In this document: piece after piece, positions 1 to 9,287 of the stretch
Position numbering within the stretch: the first letter of the stretch is position 1
Layout of the letters: each line of letters opens with the position of its first letter
Source: Pleurotus djamor
Taxonomy: Eukaryota > Basidiomycota > Agaricomycetes > Agaricales > Pleurotaceae
NCBI GenBank assembly: GCA_029747585.1
Contig: JAPEVF010000415.1
Location: forward strand, 1-39,873
DNA length: 39,873 nucleotides
Reading direction: 5' to 3'
The notes under the pieces: generated by a model
Databases searched by the model: none
The model's input: the letters and a program-made list of their open reading frames with translations, nothing else
What the model was told of the DNA's origin: nothing
Program-made: the position numbers and the translations under genes

Positions 1-298
1 AACTTCGTTCGTGTCAAATGGTTGACAATGTGACCGCAGGCAATTGCTTGCTGTGAGTCAATCGACATTGTAGCTTCTTCACTGTTGACGCTATTGACGG
101 ATTGCAACGGCGGCGTCAACTCGGTATAGGTGCGTGAATTGACTATGTTCCTGCTTGAACGTTGACGGTACTGGTGTTGTAGATGTAGAGTTGACGTTGG
201 TGCTGGTGGGTCGTTGATGTACTTGCTGTTTCGATGTTAACTCACCGACTTGTAATTTAGCGTTTGCTGCCTAGTCACCTTAGGCTGCCGGGTTTGGA
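1..298. other. Unassigned flank rich in TTGAC/GTCAA
   Basis: No open frame of note. The pentamer TTGAC or its complement recurs about eight times in 240 bp, often as GTTGACG. This could be the edge of another repeat family or chance low complexity. I cannot assign it to the large element that begins next to it. Confidence 0.3.
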
Positions 299-347
299 CC
301 CCTTAAAGGTGTAATAGTTTAGTGGGGAATAATACACCTATAAGGGG
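299..347. repeat. Inverted repeat at left edge of KDZ element
   Basis: The 17-bp arm starting CCCCTTAAAGGTGTAAT (299-315) is matched in inverse by 331-347 with two mismatches, around a 15-bp loop. A second perfect hairpin, CCTGGGCT/AGCCCAGG, follows at 355-371. They sit where the palindrome array begins, so I use this as the approximate left limit of the element. The true terminus is not proven. Confidence 0.45.
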
Positions 348-865
348 GTTAAAACCTGGGCTCAGCCCAGGGCATTTGGGAGCACCCAGAAGGCCTGGGT
401 GTACCCAATATGTCACATATATAGTGTCACACTGTGTGGGTGTGCCCAAGGGGGTATTTTGTATGAACTTGGATATATATGGGAATGTATATGGGTGTAC
501 CCAGGCTTGTTTAGAGGTAGTTGGTTGGGGCAGTGTAGGGTATAGGATAGGCGTGGGAGGGTGGATTTCTGGGTACACCCAGAACATATTGACATCTTTA
601 TTATATGGATGGAGGGTGGGGTGGGGGTGCATTTTGGGTATACCCAAGGATTTTAGGACCTTTTATTGATGCACAGAGGACAGGGCAGGGGTTCATTTTG
701 GGTATACCCAGGCAATATTATGACCTTTTGCCAGTGGATCCAGGGTAGGGGTAGGCAGTGCATTTTGGGTGTACCCAAGATGTATTTATATCTTTTCCTT
801 ATTCATTATGGGTGGTTGAAGGTGGATTGTGGGTATACCCAGGGGTTCATTTTTGCTAGTATTTC

Positions 866-1090
866 ATGTGGCTCAAGGCCTGTATACTCCAATATCAACA
901 TCTTCTTCTTTCTTACATTTTTTCCTTTCTATGTTGTCATTGAGGCCAACTCTGGCGGGGTATTAAAGATCTTACTTACTACAGTATATGCCTTCCCTCT
1001 CAGAATACTATATGTACTTGTATGGTTGGTGCTAAGTGAATTCATAATATTTATTATTGTTAGTATTGATATATTCTCAGGATCTTAAGT
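866..1090 (+). repeat. Outermost left copy of ~230-bp terminal unit
   Basis: This unit begins TGTGGCTCAAGGCCTGTATA and continues through a CT-rich stretch and a block resembling ACTCNGTNGGAGTATTNAAGATCTTACT. It aligns in inverse with 14090-14305 at the right end and in direct orientation with the units near 1267 and 1905. Confidence 0.75.
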
Positions 1091-1266
1091 AATGAAGAGG
1101 AAAAGGTGTCAAAGAGGGTTGGGTATACCCGCCTTTCAAATATATTGAACCTGGGCATACCCAGAAAATATTAGGCTCTTAATAGGCTCTGGGTATACCC
1201 ATCTCTCAAAGTATGTTTGACTTGGGTATACCCAGAATGCATTAAGACCTTTGATAAAAGAGTAAG

Positions 1267-1530
1267 TTGGCAGCTTGCTTATACCTTCTTATAGCCTCTA
1301 CCTTCCTCTTTCACACCTCCTCATCCTTCTTCCTCTATCTTCTCATTAATACCAACTCAGTTGGAGTATTAACAATCTTACTCACAACCAGGTCTATCTT
1401 CTCTCTTACAACCATTTGTATTTTTATGTGCATGATATTGAATGAATTGATAATGTTTGTCATTGTAACTTACTTAGGTCTGATCAGGGTGTTGTATATA
1501 AATAAACACAGAAAAGAAAAAGAAAAGGCC
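1267..1530 (+). repeat. Second left copy of ~250-bp terminal unit
   Basis: It shares with 1905-2160 the order TATAGCCTC, a CT-rich block, AACTCAGTTGGAGTATT, TTGAATGAATTGAT and AAAAGGCCTTAA. Its open frame is a by-product of AT/CT-rich sequence and I do not call it a gene. The inverse counterpart is 13545-13800. Confidence 0.75.
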
Positions 1531-1644
1531 TTAATACACCTTGGGTATACCCGCCTCTCAAGTATATTCAACTTGGGTATACCCAAAGTTTGTTCAGACC
1601 TCAATGCATCCTGGGTATACCCACCTCTCTACAACATTGAACTT

Positions 1645-1692
1645 GGGTATACCCAGGATATATTAAGGTCTTAATATATCCTGGGTATACCC
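1645..1692. repeat. 48-bp perfect palindrome in the left array
   Basis: Two GGGTATACCC copies (1645-1654 and 1683-1692) bracket a spacer that is itself an inverted repeat, AGGATATATTAAG / CTTAATATATCCT around a central GT. The whole block can therefore fold as one hairpin with 23-bp arms. Neighbouring pairs (1714-1763, 1784-1829) show the same design with matched changes in both arms (CCTGTTA / TAACAGG). Confidence 0.9.
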
Positions 1693-1904
1693 GCCTCTCA
1701 AATATATTAAACTTGGGTATACCCAGCACCTGTTAAGGTCTAACAGGTTCTGGGTATACCCGCCTCTCAAATATATTAAACTTGGGTATACCCAGCACCT
1801 GCTAAGGTCTAACAGGTTCTGGGTATACCCATCTCTCAAGTATGTTTGACTTGGGTACACCCAGGGTACATTGATACCTTTGAGAATTAAGCCATTTCAC
1901 AACT

Positions 1905-2160
1905 TTTTCATATCTTCTTATAGCCTCCGCTCTTCTCTGTCCCACCTTCTGATTTTCCCTTGACTATCTTTGCATTGATACTAACTCAGTTGGAGTATTG
2001 AAAATCTTACTCAGAACCAAGTCTATCTTTTCTTGCAGGATAACTTGTATTTTTGTATGTGTCATATTGAATGAATTGATGATGTTTGTCATGGTTTGTT
2101 ACTTTGATATAATTAGGATTTGTATGTAAGTCAATGCAGAACAGAAATAGAAAAGGCCTT
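1905..2160 (+). repeat. Third left copy of ~250-bp terminal unit
   Basis: Same block order as the copy at 1267-1530, ending in AGAAAAGGCCTTAA before the palindrome pairs resume. The inverse counterpart on the right is 13100-13330, which begins CCTTTCCTTTCTGTTTTGCA and contains the complementary ATTTTCAATAGTCCAACNGAG block. Confidence 0.75.
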
Positions 2161-2499
2161 AAAGCAAGCTGGGTATACCCATGTCTCAACTACTTTTGAC
2201 ATGGGTATACCCAAAGTCTATTAAGACCTTAATACATCCTGGGTATACCCGCCACTTGAGTATATCCAGCTTGGGTATACCCAGAATGTATTAAGACCTC
2301 AATAGATCTTGGGTATACCCGCCACTTAAGTATATTGAACTTGGGTACACCCAAAGTCTATTAAGACCTTAATATGTCTTGGGTATACCCGCCTCTGGCA
2401 TACATTGAATCTGGGTATACCCAACAACTATTACTATCCTTCTATGGGTATGCCCAAGATATATTGGGGTCTCAATAAGCAAGCTATATTAGATGTAAA

Positions 2500-5400
2500 C
2501 TATAAAGCATCTTCAACTATAATGTCTTCATCATAACCATTATCCTCAAAGTCATCCTCACTCTCAGACAAGTCATCACCACAGTCTTCTTCCACCTTTG
2601 CTACTACTTCTTTAACCTGTCTAATGTGAGCCTTAGACATCTCCTCCACTGATGGCCCCCACACAAAGTCCACATCATCAAGGGGAGTGGACGCAAGGTC
2701 CCTTTTCCACACCACACACAGTTCAAGAAGGCGCTCCTTGTATAGGTGTAGTTGGTAAAGAATTGGAGGATTCTCATCTAAATATGTAATCAGTAAACAA
2801 AATAAGATGATATAGGAATGTTTACTTACCATAGTCTTGAAGTGATTGAGAGAGGACTTGCCATTCCTTTGCAAACCAATGACGCAAGGCGGTGGCCTCA
2901 TGTATCAACCGAAGCCTTTCTTCCTCACATCGATCATCAAGAAGCATTCCAGATATACCATCAATCACTGCTTGGTCACCAAGCCAAGGTGGAATAGGAT
3001 CGTTATCATGGTCATCAATGAGCCCCGCATCACGCCAGATGGGATCATCAATGTCCAGGTCAAACAACCCACTCAAAGGCATTTTGTCGGGAACCTTGGC
3101 ACGGGCCGGCGCTTTCCCCCTGCGAATAAGGCTATTCATCTCATCAATAAGGGTATTAAACTTCTTGACGGAGGAGAGAATGGCGGGCTCGCGCTTGGAA
3201 GCAGCACTTGATGTGTGATGAGAGGCATGTTTATCTGGAGTTGCAATTAAAACATAGACTTGATATAACAGTGATATAAATACCTAGGGCCTTGCGATGA
3301 GGAGTTCGCTCAAGGGGTTGAAGCTCAAAGCGACGTTGGCGCAAACGCTCGCGTATTCGAGATTTGAGGGCCAGGGCGTTCATTCGTGCCGTAAAGAAAG
3401 GATTCTTGAGATGACGATTTAGGACTTGAAGATTATTGACCCCAAGTTTCTTTTTCCGTGTGGCAATATCACTTTGGTAGTCCGCAAGCTTCTTACGGAG
3501 GTTGGGAAGCTCATCTTCCGCTTCAAAGACTTCATGGTGAGGAGTCGTCAGGTTGGAGATTTTTGCTTCAGCATCAGCAATTTGGCGAGTAAGCGGGTCT
3601 CGAGCCTTTACCAATCGCAAGATATCAGCTATAGCGCGCTCCCCCAAGGTTTTGTCTTGACGCTGAAGTGGTCGAGTTTGATGGTCGACTTGATGTCTCC
3701 ACTCAAGTCGGAGAGTAGCATCATCGGGGGTATATTGACCAAGGAGTTGCGTAGCCTCCTCACGCTTCTTCAACATGTTCGAAAACTTGCGTGCCAGCCA
3801 CTCACATTGGAGTCATGGTGAATCTGGGTATCAAGGACGAACATACGGCGATGATGCTAGGGTGGATATATAAGTCTTTAAACTAATGGAAATGTAGAAA
3901 AAACGAACCCCTGATACTCGCAAACACCCAATGAGACCACTAATCGAGTACCAGAACCGCTCACAACCTTCACCATCAGTCAACCCAAATCCAACAACCT
4001 TGCGTGGATGATATGCAATCTGGCATGGCCACTGATGTCCAAACGCATGAAAGATTGATATTGCGAAGGTGATACGGGACATGTAGCGATCAAGGAACCC
4101 ATACTTGACACAACTACGGTGAAGCTGACAGCCAATATCGTAGAGAATGCCAACATGGTATGTAAGGGGAATGTGTTGGAAGAGGGTCTCAAGCAAGAGT
4201 AACGTATAGTGTTGCTTTTCACCCGAAGACGACATGTTGACCAACCAAAGGACTCGATCATGCCGGCAGAGTAAACCCATGAGCGCCGTGGTGTCAAAGA
4301 ACTGCGAGCTAGCTTTCTGACGAGTGTCATCAGCGGCAGTAAAACTCTTCTCGCAACCAGCAAGGACGGAGTTGGAGATGGGCAGGCCAGCCTCGACAGT
4401 GTCTTCTTCATCACTTCCATCATCATCAGCGGCGCGCGGACGTTTGCGCGACCGGGAACCTCGGACAGACTCTACATATGCCTCCATGCACCGAGCCTGG
4501 ACATCGGAGAGAAACACCGAGGAGGGATGGTTGAGAGGTGGGTCGTGTTCTCGATGACGACGCTTCTGAGTAAAGCAGGCGTCTAAGCAAACGAGGATGT
4601 GTGGGCTACAGAAAACAGAAATAAGTACACAATGTTGAAGTGAGAGGGGAAAAAGTTACCTGGTAGGAGATGGTCGATTGTTCTCTCCGCCAAAACAGAC
4701 AGGACATCGAGCTTGTAGGTACTCAGAGGGGTGGTCGAGTGGCCGTGGGGGGCCAAATGGAGACTGAACTCCGTCGGGTACATCGTCAATCCCATCGGTT
4801 GGTACTATTCCAAAGTTGAAATACTAAATTAGTTCCAAAAGACAGCCTCATATGGCCCAGATACGCACCATCATCATTCTCAATGGCTACTGGTAGATGG
4901 GGCTCAGTACCACGCAAGGCGTTTTCGACAAATGCTTGACTTTGAACTTCGAGGCAGTTAAAAAACTGCAAGGCGTTTCCGAAACGGCGGCGAAGAGGGT
5001 CCTGAGGCAGGCATCAGTGTCAAAAATGGGAAATTCAGACTGAAACATCGCACCTCACCTTGTAAGCGGTACCCGCGACGACGGAGGAAATCCTCCAATG
5101 CTCGACACCATGCCGTGGTGTTAGGCGCCAGGTTCACAAATAATTCGGACACAAGTTGAAGAAGGCCGATGTCGACGGCGAGAGTTGGACGAAACGGTGC
5201 ACAGGGGAAAAGTCCAACCGACACGAGCTTTTCTGCCAACGTTGTACAGGTGCACAGGGGAAACGTGAGCCGTTCAATAACTGCAAGCTATTTGAGTATC
5301 TGACTGCGAGACTATTACTTAGAACATACCATTCACTCGAACGACAAGAATACTGAAGTCTTCAATGTTCGCACAACAACACACCTCACCGCCGGAGGAA

Positions 5401-6140
5401 GCTGGCGGATGGGTCCGGAGAGATTCGGTAGCACGCAGGAGACTGAAGTAGGGCATGATGAGGGCTGGGATTACTCGGTCCAACCATGCTCGCCACTGTC
5501 GATCTTTGCGTTGTCGGTGGCGGCTGACTACGGGAGGAAAATCTGGGGACATCCCACGAGCATCATTGTGATCGACAGGTTCATCATGATGGGGAGTTTC
5601 CGGAGGAGGGGGGGTGGCGAGGCGGCTTGCTGGAAGTGGGATAACCTGTCCGTTTTGGAGGTGCGCCTCAGGGAAGACACGTCAATGGCTGGAACGGTGG
5701 TGGTCAGACTTCCGGAGAAGACCGAGTGCGTCTCGTGTGTGATCTTGTCGCTGAACACCTTCACGTGCAGCCTGGAATGAATCATTAGACCCATGAGACA
5801 CTGAGTTGAACCCCAGCTCACCTTTGAGTATTGGAAAACATGGGGAGCGAACAATGATAGCAAAAGTCAGTAAAGCCAGTTGGAAAAGACGTTAGAAGGA
5901 CCAACCTGGGTGCAGTGAACGTAGCAGAGCATCAGCAGAAACGGTGCGTCGGAGGTGCATACAGGGAGGAGTTAGTCACGGGAGAACAACGGAAAATGAG
6001 TGACATACCTAGATGGGCAATGAAGCGGTGTGGTTCGGGAAGTCAAAGCAAGAGATAATCAGTGCGAGTCACAGAAAAACGACAGAAACGGGACATATGG
6101 AGGGGAAAAGACTCACCCTCGCGATTGTGGCGCGCGACAT
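2500..6140 (-). CDS. KDZ-family transposase, multi-exon, near intact
   Basis: DDE-type transposase of the KDZ superfamily, expected to excise and insert this element. Reading down the minus strand, a basic tryptophan-rich segment (RQRKDRQWRAWLDRVIP, about 5490-5440) is followed by a cysteine motif (LCTCTTLAEKLVSVGLFPC, about 5240-5190), the typical FLRRRGYRL / LRRRFGNAL stretch, and CPVCFGG (about 4707-4688). Catalytic candidates are LDACF (D codon 4581-4583), YDIGCQ (D, 4137-4139) and DGEGCERFW (E, 3960-3962). A coiled, acidic C-terminus ends at stop 2500-2502. Introns with GTRNGT donors separate the exons. The start near 6140 (MSRATIAR, then a GTGAGT donor) is tentative, because the N-terminal frame holds only if the C7 run at 5608-5614 is really C8. 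All three catalytic blocks are intact. Confidence 0.85.
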
Positions 6141-6218
6141 GGACGCGNAAAAAAGAGTAGCAGCAGTGAAAAAAAGCTCGAAATAGACGTCTATCAACCG
6201 ATAACACGTCTACCCACT

Positions 6219-6235
6219 GTGAACAACCGTTCACC
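6219..6235 (-). promoter_or_regulatory. Operator-like inverted repeat, copy 1
   Basis: The complement reads GGTGAACGGTTGTTCAC: 6-bp arms GTGAAC/GTTCAC around a GGTT centre. It lies on the transposase side of the divergent region and is inverted relative to the other two copies. Confidence 0.6.
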
Positions 6236-6457
6236 AGTGGTAGGAGCAAGGGAGGGATGAGAAAACAGCCGGAGGGAGAGCAGGTCGAGGAGGAAATCGC
6301 GCAGAAGGCCAATTTCAACTCCGATAGCACACAAACGCTCGCCAAGCGCCCAGGAAGTTCCCGATTGAGTTCGAATACTCAGCGCTCTGAGTATGATTAA
6401 TTGAAGCGCCGGTTGAATTTGGACTGTTGATCACGTTCGTGGGTAAGAAACCGGCGT

Positions 6458-6467
6458 GGGTATACCC
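6458..6467. promoter_or_regulatory. Isolated internal copy of GGGTATACCC
   Basis: The terminal-array palindrome appears once at the centre of the element, flanked by CGT and AGCCACG. The other copies are confined to the two ends. A factor that binds the ends could also bind here. Confidence 0.65.
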
Positions 6468-6588
6468 AGCCACGTCACACACTCCCACTTTTCCCCCCAA
6501 CCACCACCACCACGCTCTCCACCTCGACGTTCCTCAATCCATCAACGCCCTCAAGCCCTCTGGAACCCATTTTCCTTGGTTGCCTGCC

Positions 6589-6605
6589 GGTGAACGGTTG
6601 TTCAC
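6589..6605 (+). promoter_or_regulatory. Operator-like inverted repeat, copy 2
   Basis: GGTGAACGGTTGTTCAC, identical over 17 bp to the next copy 29 bp downstream. The period is close to three turns of the helix, so the two sites would face the same side. Confidence 0.65.
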
Positions 6606-6617
6606 GGCCTAGGACAC

Positions 6618-6634
6618 GGTGAACGGTTGTTCAC
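6618..6634 (+). promoter_or_regulatory. Operator-like inverted repeat, copy 3
   Basis: Exact repeat of the 6589-6605 site, upstream of passenger A. Three exact 17-bp dyads within 420 bp of a divergent promoter are unlikely by chance. Confidence 0.65.
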
Positions 6635-6950
6635 GTGCCTCTAGTTGTGCTCCCCTCGAATTCTCTGTTCAGCAAGACACGTCTTCGCACCTCCCTAGCC
6701 TACGCATTTGTCAAACCAACACGTTTGGATCCCTCTCGTTGACGTCTCCTCAAAGGTATGTGATCTATCTCAGCAATCTCTCTTAGCGCCTAATCATGTT
6801 GCTCATCTCCCCAGATCACTCCCTCCTCCCCCTCTGATCGTCTCGGATCGCTGCCCCTTGTAGTCCGAACGACTCGTTCTTTCCACACGAAGGTATGAGC
6901 CCTCGTTGATGCATGTGGATCGTCACTGATCATTGATGATCTCCTCTCAG

Positions 6951-9199
6951 CACGCAGCACTCGATCTCTTCCAATCCAGTCTTTCTCAGTCTCGATGCGT
7001 AAGCATTTGCCATCATTCTACATTAAGTCACTCTAATAAGTCATTAGCATCTCGTCGTGATCACATCCTAGCCAATCCGTCCGTCCTCCTCGCCAACAAG
7101 GCGGACCCTTCGACACGTACGTTTTACCCCTCCCCTCCTCGTCGTATTTATCTCATTGCGTTCTCAGCCATCAAGGAATGGGATGGTCTCGTCGGCGCTG
7201 TATTCGAACGTTTCTATTACATTACATCCCCCAATTGTGTACGAATCCCCCAGCCACCCATAGGAAAGAATCGTCCGATCTTCCACTGCGCTGACGGCGG
7301 CTTCGGTATCGACGATCCATACCAGTGGCCTCAGTCGTACTGTGCGAAGTTGCCACAATTCGCCTGTATCCCTGCCAAAGCACCCAAGGGCGATCCCCAA
7401 CGCATCTTATGGTGGACGCCTCATATCGATGAGTTCGAGATCAAGGAAGTGGGCGGTCATCGGTATACTAGTCCCGGTCTTATCAAGGCATCACATTGCC
7501 ACCTCTTGAAGACTGAGGGTGACGCCATCCAGACGACCATCCGCGAGCACCTCGATGATCCGCATTACTTGAAAGTATACAACAGGGACGCACTTGTTGC
7601 CCGCCATGATGCTCCGGGCGATTGGATGCGTCGTTTGGAGGGCTTTCCTGCGCCTTACCACGTTGTGTGTCTCTTTGTCAAAGAGTATCAACGACGTTGT
7701 CTCGAACTCCTCGCGATCAGCAATTTTGTCTCAACCGTTCTCAGTCGTTCTAACCCTCGTCCTCTCACCATCCCTCCTCCACATCGTTTTCTCGGAGCGT
7801 TCACCTCCGATATCGGTATCGCTGGGTTACTTGCCTTCAATGGTGTTCCAGTGTGGCTCATCCGAGACCTTGACTCATTCAGCAGTGCTCGCATTGACTC
7901 TCTTGTCGACTTCACCTCTCCCACCTCCATTGTCTGTCAACCACTCCGAGCGGACCAACTCGCCATCTACTCGGGTTCGTCGTCTGACCCAGCGAAAATC
8001 CGCACAGTTTCCAACTACGCAATAGAATACTTTGCTTCCCAGTACCAAACATCCGATCCAGCAACTACACTTACGGTACGCTTCGAACGCGGTTGCCGGC
8101 TCCTCGAAACAACAATCGAAGCCAACCAAGAAGGTCAAGACTGCCAAGCACCAGTCNAAAAAAGGCTGATGGCTCTGCTCGATTTGTGGATGCCAAGAAA
8201 TTTGATCTTCAACAGACTGCTTACACCCCTTCGACGCCATTAATCTGGTCCGAAGCACTCCAAAGCGTCCGTCGTGATGTTACTCTCCATAACGACCTGG
8301 GTGAAGTCGATCGCGGCTTTCCTTTTCCTCCTCCAACTCTTTTTGATCCAACATCTGCCTCCAACAAGCGGAAAATCTCATACGCATACATCTCTTGGGT
8401 CAACATCAGGCCCTCCCTTCTTGCGATTGCTGCCCCATTGACATCGTTTCGTCCTCTGAAGTGGTCGCGCAAAGAGTGGAAGAATGCCCTGCTGTTCTCC
8501 ATGATCGATCAAGGGGAGATTGGTGCTACCCCTGGCTCCCAGGCTTACACTGACATGTGTGGTGTTGCTCGTACTCTTCGCGACCGGGCCGAACAGGCTA
8601 ACCTGTCCCTCCCTCCCTCTCTCTCGGCATCATATTTTGGCACCACCATTGTCCCATCCACTCTTCCCTCTCTCGAAATCTGCCGCAAAGTCATATGGGA
8701 GCTTGGGGAATTGGGTTGGCGCGCGGACTTGCTGGATCTCGATGCGTATATGTTTGTCGTCGCCGGCGCTCTCTCCGAGGGGGAACGTGCTGAACAGCTT
8801 GCAACCCGGTCTCTACTCATCAACCGAATCTTCAATGCCGATGCCCGCATCAACAAGGCAACTTGGACTCAAGTCAACCCTGATAGCACCCGAGCTGGCT
8901 TGACATCAAAGGATCCAAACGAGCGACGAAGGTCACTGCATGCACTTGGGGAGGTTGTTATTTCGTGGGCAGGAGCACCATCTAACCTCGTCCAGTTGGT
9001 GCAGACCGGTGTGAACAACGAGGATGACCTGGCGAAGTTGGAGAAGCTGTGTGCTGAGTTTGTTACTCAGTCGTTTTTCACTCGGTTTGGTCGCGCTATG
9101 TCTGTGCCTGNTTTTTTTGGACTAGTCGTTGTATCCCTTCATCGCATTACTCCTTGTTGCCCACGCAGTGCCTCATGTAAATTTTTTTCGCATTTATGA
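6951..9199 (+). CDS. Passenger gene A: fungal protein of unknown function
   Basis: A protein of about 690 residues, cytosolic or nuclear by default (no signal peptide or membrane segment seen). Exons 6951-6998 and 7048-7116 splice into a long exon from 7168, giving LSLDASRRDHILANPSVLL then KADPSTPIKEWDGLVGAVFE. Landmarks are FHCADGGFGIDDPYQWP, FLGAFTSDIGIAGLLAFNGV (about 7785-7845) and a lysine-rich linker near 8110-8165. A second conserved half begins at FVDAKKF. From memory of the family, proteins with the GAFTSD / GVPVWLIR pattern occur widely in agaricomycetes without an assigned function. A slip at the N-A6 run (8157) splits the frame. Another at N-T8 (9111) probably hides the true stop near 9124. 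The first exon is unresolved because no ATG fits the frame upstream of 6951. Confidence 0.7.
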
Positions 9200-9287
9200 A
9201 ACAATTTTTTATTCTCTCGCAACCGCTCACCCCCCACATTCTTATCCTTATTCCTTTGCAGCTTTCCCCTCACGTTCTACGTTTGCC

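Larger units (their letters stand above)
348..2480. repeat. Left terminal array of GGGTATACCC palindromes
   Basis: Roughly 30 copies of GGGTATACCC or one-base variants (GGGTGTACCC, GGGTACACCC, GGGCATACCC) occur here, spaced about 30-40 bp apart and mostly grouped in pairs. Between pairs the spacer usually reads ATTAAGRYCTTAAT-like, itself a dyad, or CCGCCTCTCAARTATATT. The array stops about 45 bp beyond the stop codon of the KDZ transposase. It is non-coding: repeated peptides such as GYTQ and WVYP appear on both strands only because the motif is a palindrome. Confidence 0.9.
6141..6900. promoter_or_regulatory. Divergent promoter region, transposase versus passenger A
   Basis: This stretch of about 760 bp separates the minus-strand transposase from the plus-strand passenger gene. 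It holds three copies of a 17-bp inverted repeat and one isolated copy of the terminal palindrome. Candidate 5' introns lie at its right end: GTATGTGATC near 6755, closing at CCCCAG near 6815. The sequence suggests shared control of both units. No TATA position is claimed. Confidence 0.6.

Noticed and set aside
303..2460. Open frames on both strands with repeated GYTQ / WVYP / LGIPK peptides
   Set aside because: They are translations of the GGGTATACCC palindrome in several frames. The peptide repeats appear on both strands at the same places, so they are not genes.
348..2480. CRISPR-like array (short palindromic repeats with spacers)
   Set aside because: Spacers are themselves related dyads, repeat spacing is irregular, and the host is clearly a eukaryote with introns.
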